From NCBI RefSeq assembly GCF_017562075.2, contig NC_054085.1, positions 34,225,039 through 34,289,038 on the forward strand: DNA of 64,000 nt, in the 5' to 3' direction. The translations under genes were made by a program, and so were the position numbers. Shown here one piece after another: positions 1 through 19,861 of this stretch (positions within the stretch are counted from its first letter, which is position 1; every line of letters begins with the position of its first letter). Under the pieces are notes generated by a model that did no database searches, was not told the origin of the DNA, and was given only the letters and a program-made list of their open reading frames with translations. Origin of the DNA: Anopheles merus (lineage: Eukaryota; Arthropoda; Insecta; Diptera; Culicidae).

Positions 1-170
1 GGAGCATAACCAGGGCATACACCACACTTTTATCTCGCACACAAACCGACAACCGAAGCACTTTGACTCATTTTCGGCACGTTCCCAAGGGGGCGCGTGC
101 TGAAACTCTAAGCTTCAGCTTTTAAAATAGTTGACTTTATAAGAGCCCGAAACATACAAAACTGTGTGTA

Positions 171-8968
<8,798 letters not shown>

Positions 8969-10396
8969 ATGTTCCATCCATCCCGATGGATGGCAAAGTG
9001 CCGCGTGTGGTATGCAGCGACCTTTAAGTTTTCGGCAGATGCTGACTATTTCTTTCTCGTTCAACCGCTCTGCCGATCGCTGCAACTGTTTGGCAATCCA
9101 GTGCGTTGCCTGCAGGAGTTCGGTACGGTTCGTGGCCTGTTCGTACAGCTCTGTCGGTTCCTGTTTTTGCTACCGTACGCTTCATTCGCGTTAAAATCTT
9201 ACTGGCAGCTAAACCATCCGTTAGATACTAACAATTCCATCCTTACGTATGGATCATTCGTGATTTACATGCTTTGGGCGATTCTAATCTGGGTGCTGAA
9301 CCATTACGAGCACGAAATGAGTGAACTAAGGCTCTTTTTTAAGAAACCCACCTACCAGGAGCAAAGCGATTGGGCTCACCGAATCCGTGCTGGTAATTAT
9401 CGTCGATGGAACTGGATGATACTCATGTTCTATCTGTTTAACGTCATAAACGTGTCGATCTTCACGCTTACCAACGCCCATAACAGGCAGTTTCATTTTC
9501 AAACCCGGGGTGAAGTCGTGGGACCGTTTTATTTTCAAATCATCGTCGAAATTTTCACTGGCTACTTGAGCTTGGGCTACTTTGTGCCCTCATAACGTAT
9601 AACGCTCATAACACTGCAGTTATTTCGAATGGAGATGCACATTTTAACCACAACCCTTAAGCAAGCGGCCAATGAAGAGCAGCAGCAACAGCACCACCAA
9701 CATGCTGTCAACATCCGCTGCGCATACCGTTCGTTTTGCAAGCAGTTTTACGCTAACATTCGGCGCCACACGGAACTATTGCAGTATGTAGTAGTAGCAA
9801 GTGAAAATGTGGTGTCGGTAAGAGATGTGTTTTAAAAGCTGCTTCTTTGCGATTTGTCATTACAGATCCATTGCCTCGTTTTCGAAAGTGTTTAGCCCTA
9901 TCAGTGTGGTGCTGTACTATGGAGCTCTCATTACAATAACATGCACATGCTTTTACGTAATGAAGCATGACGTTTCTACAACCACAGTCTGCTATGCAGG
10001 ATTTGCAGTTTATATGCTATTCAATACGCTACTGTTTTGCAAAAGCATCGATAGTGTTAATGATCTGGTAAGGTGTATTTTAATGTTTGACAATTCTTCG
10101 CTGAGATTAATAAGCAATCAACTAAAATCATCTCTCCTTCCTTTGCCGAACAGCACACGGAGGTGGGATACATTATGTACAGCGAGTACTGGCCAGCGAC
10201 GCTACAGTATGCGGACCAGGGCTTGTCAACCGAAACACTGCGACCCTTGCGCCGCAGTATATTGATCGTTTTGCAGCAAACTTTGCGACCGCTCCGATTC
10301 GGTTACGGCGTGTCCGGTTCCCTTTCGATGCAAAGATTCGGAGAATTCATGCAACAAATTTACTCACTGATAATGTTTCTAGCTCAGCTTAATTAG
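8969..10396 (+). pseudogene. Odorant receptor (7tm_6), three exons, one in-frame TAA; pseudogene or readthrough gene
   Basis: Insect odorant receptors are seven-helix, inverted-topology subunits of odour-gated cation channels in the dendrites of olfactory neurons. I place exons at 8969-9783, 9866-10067 and 10154-10396. Introns are 82 bp (phase 2, donor GTATGT, acceptor TTACAG) and 86 bp (phase 0, donor GTAAGG, acceptor AACAG). The model gives about 419 residues plus one internal stop. The ATG at 8969 has A at -3 and gives an N-terminus nearly equal in length to the neighbouring receptor. The C-terminus (GSLSMQRF...MQQIYSLIMFLAQ) is the typical conserved end of the family. Exons 2 and 3 have exactly the same sizes as in the downstream gene. 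TAA at 9593-9595 lies between two hydrophobic stretches, and the frame continues afterwards with EMHIL matching EMSIL in the paralogue. Splicing it out would need a poor GTCGAA donor and would remove conserved sequence. It could be a pseudogene, a polymorphism, a sequencing error or a read-through gene. Confidence 0.8.
9593..9595 (+). other. Premature in-frame TAA in the odorant receptor
   Basis: The codons around it read CCC TCA TAA CGT ATA. The octamer CTCATAAC occurs at 9589-9596 and again at 9605-9612, so a small local duplication may have created the stop. The region is one codon longer than the paralogue. No second disabling change was found in the gene. Confidence 0.85.
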
Positions 10397-10703
10397 AACA
10401 ATAGTTTTTGACATTATCGTTAGTCACGTAGGAGTTACCAAGTGTGCAGTGTTCTTCATTCTTATAAGAAAACACATCGTGTGTCGGCAATGTTAGTTTC
10501 ACTGAAGACTCTGTTTGTTTGTTTTTTCCCTGTTGGACACCGTGTTCCTTGCGTTTGATGTATTATTCGTAACAACTATGCCAATTATCTGCTGTTAATT
10601 ATCGTACGTATAGAACAACATTTTGTCACCTGCAAATACTGGTTCTTGTCTCCAGTTTGTCATCGATTCTAGTCGTATCAACACGCATTTACTACTGCAC
10701 ACT

Positions 10704-12115
10704 ATGTGGCATCACCTGGTGCATTTGTGGTTTCAGTTTCTACTTGGACGATTCATCACATTCACCGACAGTTCAGACTACTTCGGTCTGTACAAAACGC
10801 TGGCCACAATATCGGCCATTCACTACGATGCGTCCTGCTGGTTCGATCGAGCGATCTGGATCGTCTACCGATCGCTGCCAATTTTGGTGAACATCTCCTA
10901 CTTCTACAAAGCCTATCGGCTCATGCTGTTTCCCGAAGACAACACCTCAGCCGCCAGCGTTATCGCATCAGTGTGGGGCTTTACCGAGGGAACGCTACGC
11001 ATTTGTCTCATAGAGCTGCGGTATGGCACGCTGGCTAGCATAATGTCCTTCCTGAACGAGCGATCGTACCGGCAGCAAGATTCGCTGGTGCGTCAGCAAC
11101 GTGCCACCCTGTTCGGCGAGAACAACCGCATCCAGCTCATTCTTGTCGCCACGATGCTGATGGAAGCGATCTGGTTCATGACGACGCAGCTCTTCAGCCG
11201 GGATGCCTTTATGCTGCAAGTGAACGGACACGTGGTGGACAGCATAGCGGTTCAAATTCTTTACGGTCTGCTGTCGAACGTGTGGGGCCTAATCTATGTG
11301 CTTTCCTTTGCCATATTCTACATCATCATGAACACTCTGCATCTGGAAATGAGCATTCTGCTGGACGGCATTACAAATGTACAGTTCACGGTTATGCGAC
11401 GGTTGAAGCAACGAATGGAAACGCTAGCTGCATCCGGACATTCCTCAACTATAGAACAGCAAGTTTTCTGGAGCATTCTACAGCCAGAGCTGAACAGCCA
11501 CATCTCACGGCACGTTGATCTACTTGAGTAAGTATCCTTTAATTGTGCTTCTGCTGTTTTCAACTCATTGTTACGTTAATTTGTTCTTCATCCTCAAGCA
11601 ACCTCAAAGAGTTCAGCTCTATTTTGGGCCCATTTTCCTTCGTACAGTACTATGGTACCTTTGCGCTGATTGCCGACTGTGGATTCATCCTTTCCATAGA
11701 GGGTCTGTCGGCAAACGGTATGATCTATCTGCTGTTCGTTACCGTATTAGTGTTTCAATCGTTCATCCTTTGTCGCGGAATCGAGAAGTTAAATGATCTG
11801 GTAAGAAACTGCAATGATATGATTGCTTTTTTAACGAACCAGAGTTATTTCTTATTGCTTCACCAACTCCAGAACGAAGCCATTGGACAAGCCCTGTACA
11901 GCGGGTTTGACTGGCCCGACATGCTTCAGTACGATCATCGCTTTCGCCGCCAGTACGTAACCGCGCGGCATACGTTAATGATCGTTATTGGCCGCTCCCA
12001 GAAAGGATTCCAGTGTTCGTACGGAGGTCTCGGCAGCATCTCTATGGAACGCTTCGCTCAGCTCATGCAGAAAAGCTACTCGTTGTTAACGATTTTACTA
12101 CAGTTCGCCAAGTAA
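10704..12115 (+). CDS. Odorant receptor (7tm_6), three exons, intact
   Basis: This is an insect odorant receptor, a ligand-binding subunit expected to pair with the Orco co-receptor in olfactory neuron membranes. Exons are 10704-11527, 11599-11800 and 11873-12115. Introns are 71 bp (phase 2, GTAAGT...CAAG) and 72 bp (phase 0, GTAAGA...CCAG). The product is about 422 residues, the usual family length. I chose the ATG at 10704 because it has A at -3 and aligns with the neighbour's start: DSSDYF at residue 22 against ADADYF at residue 23. There are several hydrophobic segments, and the C-terminal block with RSQKGFQCSYGG and FAQLMQKSYSLLTILLQ is characteristic of 7tm_6. The start is 307 bp downstream of the first receptor's stop, in the same orientation with the same splice phases, so the two arose by tandem duplication. 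I cannot assign a numbered orthologue. A gustatory receptor is less likely given the C-terminal motif. Confidence 0.9.
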
Positions 12116-15100
12116 AAGCTACAAACATGGGAACGCATCCAACCACAACAACTAGAACAAATCACTATGCTGCACTATACATCCAAACACATCTGTTAGT
12201 AATCGTTGCTAGCGTTGGTGCACAAAGCAAAGCACACGCTTCGAGATTCGTACGTTCTTCAAATATTTTCAGAACCTAACCTATAGGTAATTGGTGACCA
12301 ATCTCACTGTACTACTACATCACACTGCCCACATTGCATTAGTTGCTGGTTTATACAAATACAGCTGATACTGATACACGTTTACTTTCATGCTAGCCAG
12401 CTCAAGCCGGCCCTCGAACACCATGCTTTATAAACAAAACCCAGTAGATGAATGTTGTAGTGTACTTATCGATCGGTGTGACACTCCGTGTGTCACTTAT
12501 TTTTAAATCACACTGCAGAATATATAACGCTATACACCTCCACATACCTAAAAAGAAAGAAAAACAATAAAAAAAACATTAGTTTTGCACTCTTGCACGA
12601 AAGAAACCATTTTATTACATTTTTATAGAATACATCCGAACCAAAACGATCAAGCATAGCCTCCGAATCTATCATCTTTTGACAAAAAAATGTTAGTCCA
12701 CAAAAATAAACAAACATTAAGCTCCGCCATATTTTAAACGCCTGCCCCTAACACGTCATCGCTAATAAGAACAGATAATTTGATCGGTAAACAAATCCGT
12801 CCAACTGTTAGCCCTATTAGCTCTCAATCGAGACACACACACACAGACACACAGACCCATTCCAATACTACGCACCCTTGGGTGCCCTCGAATAGTGTCG
12901 GTAGCCCCGGAACTACTTGCACACATACGCAGCACGTACACGACACTCCTATGCAGCACGGAAAGATGATTGATTACCATCAATTTGAAGTCAATAGAGC
13001 GCGAAACGCGGTTGACTGTGCGCTGCCACCTCGCCCGCATGAGGCCGTTGGATAATTAGAGCCAAAATTTGGTTCGAACATCGAACGATCGTGTGGTTAG
13101 TTTTTGCACCCTGCCCAGCTGCGAGATGAGACGGCCAAGAAGGCGGCAGTAGGGAGAGAGAGATACAGAGGGCAGGTTAAAGCGATGTAACAACCAAGGT
13201 AGCTATAATTGAGATCTTACACCATGGCTGGAAACGCTTGCGCTTCTAATCGGATCACTTCAGGCTAATCGTTTCGGGTGGTAATTTCATTTTACCGGGA
13301 AACCACACTAAGCGAGCATGCGGTGTCATCACTGGCAGCGGTGTCTTGCCGTGGCTTTATAAACTAATCCGCCTAGTGATGCGGTGTATGGCATTTCAGC
13401 AATTTAGTTTATTGAACGTTGCTGCTACATACACGCACACACATCAACGCTCTAAATCAGTGTAGTAGTTGACATTAATGGAGCAAATAATGATTGATTT
13501 AGATTTAGTCAAACCATTGCAAATTATGGACTAGCAGTAGCTTAAAACCGATAAAGCCTATAACATTGTTTTTCAATTTATTTGCGCTTAGCTTGATCGA
13601 TTTAGAACGCACAATTGCTGCTTAGTACAACCACCTGTCATATACTAACATTCTCCAGCAGCAACAACGGGGGACGGTGTCACGGCAGCTACAAAGTACG
13701 ACGAACCGTAGTACAGGCTGGCATCCATGAGGTTCCACATCGTTATGCTTCCGCCACTGCTTTGAGGCAGCAACCGCAACAGCAATTTACAGCAAAAATC
13801 TGTTACACGCCGCGAGACTTATCGGCTTCGCACACACTTATCGCTATTGTTTTCCCCCCGCCCTTAGCAGCTTGCAATTTCTCACGAGTGACTCATGTTG
13901 CGCTCACACACATTTCTAGAACTACATTGCTGGCCAATAAACGGACAGCAGTTGTAGCAAAACACGAGTACAGATATCACAACAGCGCACCTGTGCTACA
14001 TTAAAGTTAACCTTAAAAAAACGACTGCAGCGACCTTCGAGTCAGCTATTCAAAGATGATCCTGCACCTTTGAAAAATATATTCACTCGTTAGAATTTCG
14101 ATTATTGCACACAAACAACAACAAAAACTAGCCCGGATTAGTACATCGAACGGCACACACGCTTCTTCTAAGCAACCTATCCTACAGCTCGCGAGACACT
14201 AACATCGTCTAACACTCCCTGACCGAGTTCCAAACAAGCACATACACTTACAGGGCAGCCACAGTATGTGTGCGTGTGAGTTGGTTATCACCAAACTGGC
14301 CACAATCCCGAAAAGAGGCTTGCAGCGACGTGTTGACACTGCTTTGCACCGATCTAAGCAAACGAACCCGGGGCCGATAAGAGGAGCGCGCTCGGGTTAC
14401 CCAATCTACAGCACCTCACACAAGATTGGATGAAAGTGAACGCGCGTGGGGTGCGGGGTGCGGCACAGGTGTCGAAGTATTGTATCGGTTCATCGCCGGT
14501 ACACCCCTTTGGTGTGTGTTGTGCAAGTGTGTTGGATCTCTGCAGCACACATTCGTCGCCGCTGATAAACGTGAAATATAGCTCAGCTGCGATAAAACGA
14601 CTATCGTCTAACCGTGCAACGGATGGTGGGCGGTTCTGAGCGAAACAATTGATTTTGCAAGTTGCATTAGAATGTTGCAGAGCGTTTGGCAGGCATGTTT
14701 ATTAACAATGAAGAACGTATACAGTAATTGGTTGGCATTTAAACCACCTCAAAGCTGGAAAAGTTTTTTAGGTTACTATGCAACGAAGAAAGCTTTCCTT
14801 GGAACGATTAATATCGATGAGCCGGGTACATAAATAATGATCAAGTTCATCTACTTTCCCACTACCATATTTATTACACCGGCAATCCGGTCGCCAAAAC
14901 CATCCGATATCCGTAAGTATCCATGCAGAATACTTAAAACCCTTTAGATTAGATTCCTGGTAACAAATATGCCCGTCGCCTGTTTACATCATCTCTACCA
15001 TCCAGAAAGGCTCAGGGACTGTTGCTTCTTTCCAATTTTTCGATGATTTTTTTTACATTCCCCAACTCTCGCTAAATCAACCCTTAACTCAAATTTATGG

Positions 15101-16720
15101 CAACACTTAGGACCGGCGTCCTTTGTAAACTTCATTCTTACTACCACATCTGAACGGATTTTGCTTAAGAATAAATCATCATTTAGCCACCGCTTAACGA
15201 TGCCTATTTGGCGCGGTAAAATAGAGTGGAACAGAGGGAGAGAGAGAGTGCCCTGCAGGCGTACTTTAATACAATGATGTATTGCTTATCAAAACGATTA
15301 TGAACATTGCGGAATGGGAGCAGTTTGGAGAACATTCAAAGTTCGACGAAAGGAAAAGAGCGGAAGAAATCAATCTTCCAGATACAGTTTACGCATACGC
15401 GATAAGCTATTATATGTAAAATAGTTTTATTTTTAATATTTGCGTCATATAATCTAAAGCATCATGAATCAAAACTAAAACAGCAAAGATTTAAATTGCC
15501 CAAAAGCTTCAAGAAATGCCAAAAGTAGGAAGATTTAAGACATCCATAGCTTTGATCCTTCGCAACAATCAACATCTTTAGAATGGAAAAATGATATGCC
15601 ACATGTCACTAACGACTGCGATTCATAACTGTTCGAAGATGAATTCATTACGATAATAAACAGCATGCAACGAATCAACACATAATAGCTGGCGTTAATT
15701 CCACATTGGCGTCAATCGTACCACAGAAAACAAACCAGCCAGCGTGTACGACAACACAGAAAGAATGATAGAACCCAAAGAACAACTAAAGAACAAACGC
15801 TTCATGGTGAATCCCAGCCGGCGATCTGCGAACTGGAAAGTCATCCCGCTTCTAGCGCACCAATCGCGGTGTAATTGGCCTTGGTGCTCAACACGCCGGG
15901 CGACACGGCAAATCGTTCAGGTTGGGAATTTCGCTCCACTTTGTTTCAAGGTCGTATGGACCACGGAAACAAGTACGGGGGACGGGACAATTACTTGCAC
16001 TTTGTGTTGGAGCTAGTTCCCGGGGATAGAACCAGAAGAAGACAAGTCCCGCGTGCAGAACGCAAACCAATTCATCTTCCATTGCGTTGCATCGCATTCA
16101 TCGATCGGAAACATTCATTTGAAGTAGGTTCGGGGCTCCCCGACCGCCGACGGTAAATGGGCAATAACCAGTTTTCTGACGTCACACGCTGTTGTGTGTT
16201 GTACAGCGATTGACAAGTGTAGCGTAACGATTCAACTGATTTGAAGCGAGCGTCATCTTCAGCTCGTATTTTGATCGTGAACCGTCTGCACTCGATCATT
16301 TGGAACAAGGTGTTCATTACTTTTTAATTAAACAATAAATAAAAATTGTTCAAATTCAAAAAGGAAACATACAAATCATTAATATTCATTTTATCTACAA
16401 CACGAACCTGTTGCTCAACGAAATGCTTTTTGCTATTCCACTATGTCACCTGTACCACCCTGTGACAAGCAATTCCCTGTGATGCGGCTAGGCTGGCACA
16501 CGATCCATCGCCATTCACCGTACCCCGCCACAAGACCTGTTGTCATTCTGAATCGGCGCTGAAGAGGAAGAAAAAGCAGCTCACGCACAAGAAGTACCCA
16601 TCGTTGATCGTTGTTCCACCGCGCCACGATCGGTCCTGTCAGTCGCTTTAGTACGGCGTACCGGTGCGGACGTCTTCGGTTCGATTCGATTCGGGGTGGG
16701 AGCAGCAAACGTGCCGAAAC
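12116..16720. other. Intergenic DNA between receptor and lipase
   Basis: No coding frame with recognisable features was seen. An AATAAA at 12566-12571 could end the receptor transcript with a 3' UTR of about 450 nt. Short CA runs occur near 12834 and 13433. A GC-richer patch lies at 14330-14520 without a supported gene. The 3' end presumably carries the lipase promoter and 5' UTR, whose start I cannot define. Confidence 0.55.
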
Positions 16721-18019
16721 ATGATCGTGGTGCCAGCGTTACTGCTGATTGTCCTGCTGGGCGGTGAGGGAGCTCCCCGTACGGAGGCCTATCAGGTGCG
16801 AAAGGAAATCAGCTTCAACTGGATACGTGACAGCAAGGAGGTGATCAGAAATCAAACGGTGAGTATCCGCAGAGACAACGGACCCCAAAACCGCGGTGGG
16901 AATCATTGCTGACGTGTGTATTTGTAACTTGCTTGGTAGGCTGTGCTGCTGCGAAGAGATGGCTACGATGCGGACCGGCTACAGGTGCGCACCGACGACG
17001 GTTACCTGCTCACGGTGTACCGTATGCTGCCCAAGAAATCCCGGCTAGGGGTAGTGCTGATGCATCACGGCATACGCCAGTCGAGCGATATGTGGATGTA
17101 CCTGGGACCCAAGCGCTCCCTAGCCTACCAGCTGTACGAAGCCGGGTACGATGTGTGGTTCAGCAACTCGCGTGCCTCCCCCGAATCCGACGGCCACGAA
17201 CGGCTCGATCGGGACAGTGACCATTACTGGGACTTTAGCTTCCACGAGATCGGCACCGAGGATCTGGCGGCGGTGATCGACTACGTGCTGGCAGCGACCG
17301 GCCGGAAGACGCTACACTTTGTCGGATATTCGGAGGCGGGGTCGGCCGTACTTGCCCTACTCTCCGAGCTGCCGGGGTACAACGAGAAGCTGGCCAGCGT
17401 GGAGCTGATGGCACCGCCCGCCTTCATGCAGTACGGTCAGTTTGCCTGGATAGCGCGCATGGTACAGCCGATACGGGCGCTGTTCCCGTGGAGCGTTTAC
17501 TACACCCGAGATGCGTTACCCACGCAGATCTGTACCCTGTTCCGCAACGAGTGCTGCCTGCTGTTCGGCCAGATGAGTGACCGTGGGACGGACAATGGTA
17601 CGCGCACGGAACGCTCGCCGGGTTCGTCGTCTCCGGCCGGTCGTGCCGGTTGCTTCGATCTGGAAGACGTTTCGCTCAAGCAGCTCGAACACTACCGCCA
17701 AATCATTGCCAGTGCACGGTTCCAGCAGTTCGATTACGGGTACGCGGCCAACCTGCATCGCTACAAGCAAAAGACACCGCCCGACTACTGTCTGTGGGAT
17801 GTGACGGCCCGGGTGGCGCTGCACTACGGCAACAAAGACAAAACGGTCGACTGGCGGGGTGTCGAGCTGCTGGGCCGACGGCTGCCGAAGGTGTCGGAGC
17901 TGCAGACGATACTGTACAAAGGTTACAACCATCGCGACTTCTACCGGAACCCGAAAGCGCAGGCAACGGTCTACGCGAACATCTTGAAGTCGATCAAACG
18001 CCATGCGTCAGTACAATAA
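16721..18019 (+). CDS. Secreted acid lipase, alpha/beta-hydrolase (lysosomal/gastric lipase family)
   Basis: Enzymes of this family hydrolyse triglycerides and sterol esters in the gut lumen or lysosome. Exon 1 is 16721-16858 and exon 2 is 16940-18019, with an 81 bp phase-0 intron (GTGAGT...TAG). The product is about 405 residues, normal for the family. Residues 1 to about 22 are a hydrophobic signal peptide. The AB-hydrolase-associated lipase motif (GYDADRLQVRTDDGYLL) starts near residue 54, the oxyanion-side HHG is near 88-90, and YWDFSFHEIGTEDL lies near 142-155. The nucleophile is Ser177 in GYSEAGS, the acid is Asp346 in GNKDKTVDW and the base is His377 in GYNHRDF, so the triad is complete. 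Two oddities stand out: the elbow is G-x-S-x-A instead of G-x-S-x-G, and a low-complexity Arg/Ser/Gly/Thr insert sits at about 258-283 in the cap region. The ATG at 16721 is chosen because it directly precedes the signal peptide. An upstream in-frame start at 16664 would bury it. The gene stands alone. Confidence 0.9.
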
Positions 18020-18020
18020 A
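18015..18020 (+). promoter_or_regulatory. AATAAA polyadenylation signal overlapping the lipase stop codon
   Basis: The last codon CAA and stop TAA followed by A form AATAAA across the end of the reading frame. If used, the 3' UTR would be only about 10-30 nt. No better AATAAA was noticed in the next 100 bases. Confidence 0.5.
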
Positions 18021-18295
18021 TCTATGCTGCCTTTTAACGATAATGGAGAGTGAGTCTGACGTGGTCTAATCTATTTATTTTTTTCGATACACTCTTGAGA
18101 CGAAACCCTTACTTCCACAGTGTCTCTTTCACGTTGTTGATCTTCCTATCCACTGATTTCTGGTTGGTATTTATGCGGAGCAGGAACTGGTTTTTCGATA
18201 GGGCTCGCCGCTGGAACTAGCCCACCCATTTAAAGCAACCAATTTATGCTCCCCAACACGTGTGCATACCGGAGCGCGCTTCCGTGAGCCGTTTT

Positions 18296-18325
18296 CTTTC
18301 TCTCTCTCTCTCTCTCTCACACACG
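18296..18325. repeat. (CT)n followed by (AC)n short microsatellite
   Basis: The tract reads as TTTCTCTCT... continuing into CACACAC. It is a compound dinucleotide repeat without gene context. Confidence 0.9.
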
Positions 18326-19840
18326 CTCCAAGCAAGCTCGCTTCAAAACCATGAACCTTCGTCAGTTCGAGCCCAGACATTACAGTTTCAAGGTTACGCC
18401 GGTGTTTGAGCGAAATGAAGCGAAAACGCCTAATCCAAACACACCACACCACATCCAGCAGCTGAGCGGGACGCGAACTTTTGTTTGCGAACGAAGAAAT
18501 TATTGCCCATCGTTGCCGGGGCGGCCTTCTTATTGCCGAGTTGCGCTCTACAGCCACTTTCCTCTCGGGCCAGGGCCAAGTGCATCTTTTGGCAACTGCT
18601 TTGTCTTCTTTCTCTGCTACATCGCCACCGCCGTAATCTAACGCAAAGGGAGAGTGTGTAAAAACGTGAGTAACTCGCCCGAAAAAAGTGAATCAATGGA
18701 GTGTGCGCGCCGTCGACACGATGGTCAAGTGTACTGGTTCGTACATGGAAGGACAGAGACAAGCGCCGGACAAGGTGTGCCATTGCATTACCCGGGCGTG
18801 TGAAGTACAATGCACAGTAACACACACATACACCCGGGAGTTTGACGGGCTGCGGCGAGAGCAGCTGTCGTGTTTGTTGATCCGTTTGATGGGTTAATTG
18901 ACGCGCGTTTTTGGGTTGTTTTGGCTGTGTGCCTTTTTGAAAGCCTCTTTATGGACCCGAATCAATCGAGACCCTGTGGCGGGCCTATTTGGAAGGCTTC
19001 GCAAACCAATAAATAACACTCCGCTAGAGGATGCTCCGCTTTTGCATTTTATCTCTTGCGTGAAGGTTGATGGGCACTGGACCTTGGTGGAAGCTTTTTG
19101 TACCATCACGGTTAACTACAATCAACTCGTCTTAAATTGACGCAATAAACCGTTCTAAACTTCCAATAAAACAACTACCAAGAGACAACTAATAGAAACA
19201 TTGTTTAACATGTAAATCCAAGTAATGAGTAAAACAGATAATGCTACATCGCTGCGTCTCAAAAGACCGGTAATTCCTATCAGAATATTCCCTTACTTTT
19301 CTACCCTTCTTATCGTTCAGACGATGCGCACACAAACTCATCTTGATAACAGCGGCAAGCAAGCCCTAATCCTGTTTAATTCATTTATCATTCTCCTTTC
19401 CATACTTCCATTCATTGCCCTTCCCACGCCTACACGCCCCACCCATTCACCCTGTCTTTCGTCAACAAGCATACTCTTCTTGTTGACATCCTGTTAAGAC
19501 TCTTATCTAAATACAACTACCCGTAAGCATCCTAGCCGCTTCCGCCCAGCAGGCTACCCACTGCTCAGCAGTCATGCCTGCCGACAGAAATTAATATGAA
19601 AAATCAACTTTATCCCCACCAGCACAGGACATCACACTTCCCTCAGCAAAATTCCCACGAGCCCAGCAAAATAAAGAAAACTCAGGAAAGAAAAAGCGAA
19701 AGTTTTGAATAAGCACTACCGGTCCCAATTTCCATATTCTGCCCCTTTGCCGGCACCAAAAACTTTACTAGCCCCAGAAAACCGTGTGGATAATGTCGGG
19801 GAAGTTCCGGGCTTGACTTATTGGCTCACTCTGTGACAAT

Positions 19841-19861
19841 TGTGTGTGTGTGTGTGTGTGT
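19841..19861. repeat. (TG)10 microsatellite
   Basis: Ten TG units are seen directly in the sequence. It is ordinary. Confidence 0.95.

Noticed and set aside
9543..9619. Alternative 77-bp intron that would remove the premature stop in the first receptor
   Set aside because: The donor would be GTCGAA, a poor match, and it would delete a segment that aligns with coding sequence in the paralogue.
9818..9865. Alternative 48-bp intron with donor GTAAGA in the first receptor
   Set aside because: The phase would give a stop soon after the junction. The donor at 9784 matches the paralogue's phase-2 junction and keeps the frame.
10623..10703. Upstream extension of the second receptor's frame
   Set aside because: It contains no ATG. 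The ATG at 10704 aligns with the first receptor's start.
17516..18004. 162-codon minus-strand frame and other frames inside the lipase
   Set aside because: They are shadows of the GC-rich lipase coding sequence, with no independent motif.
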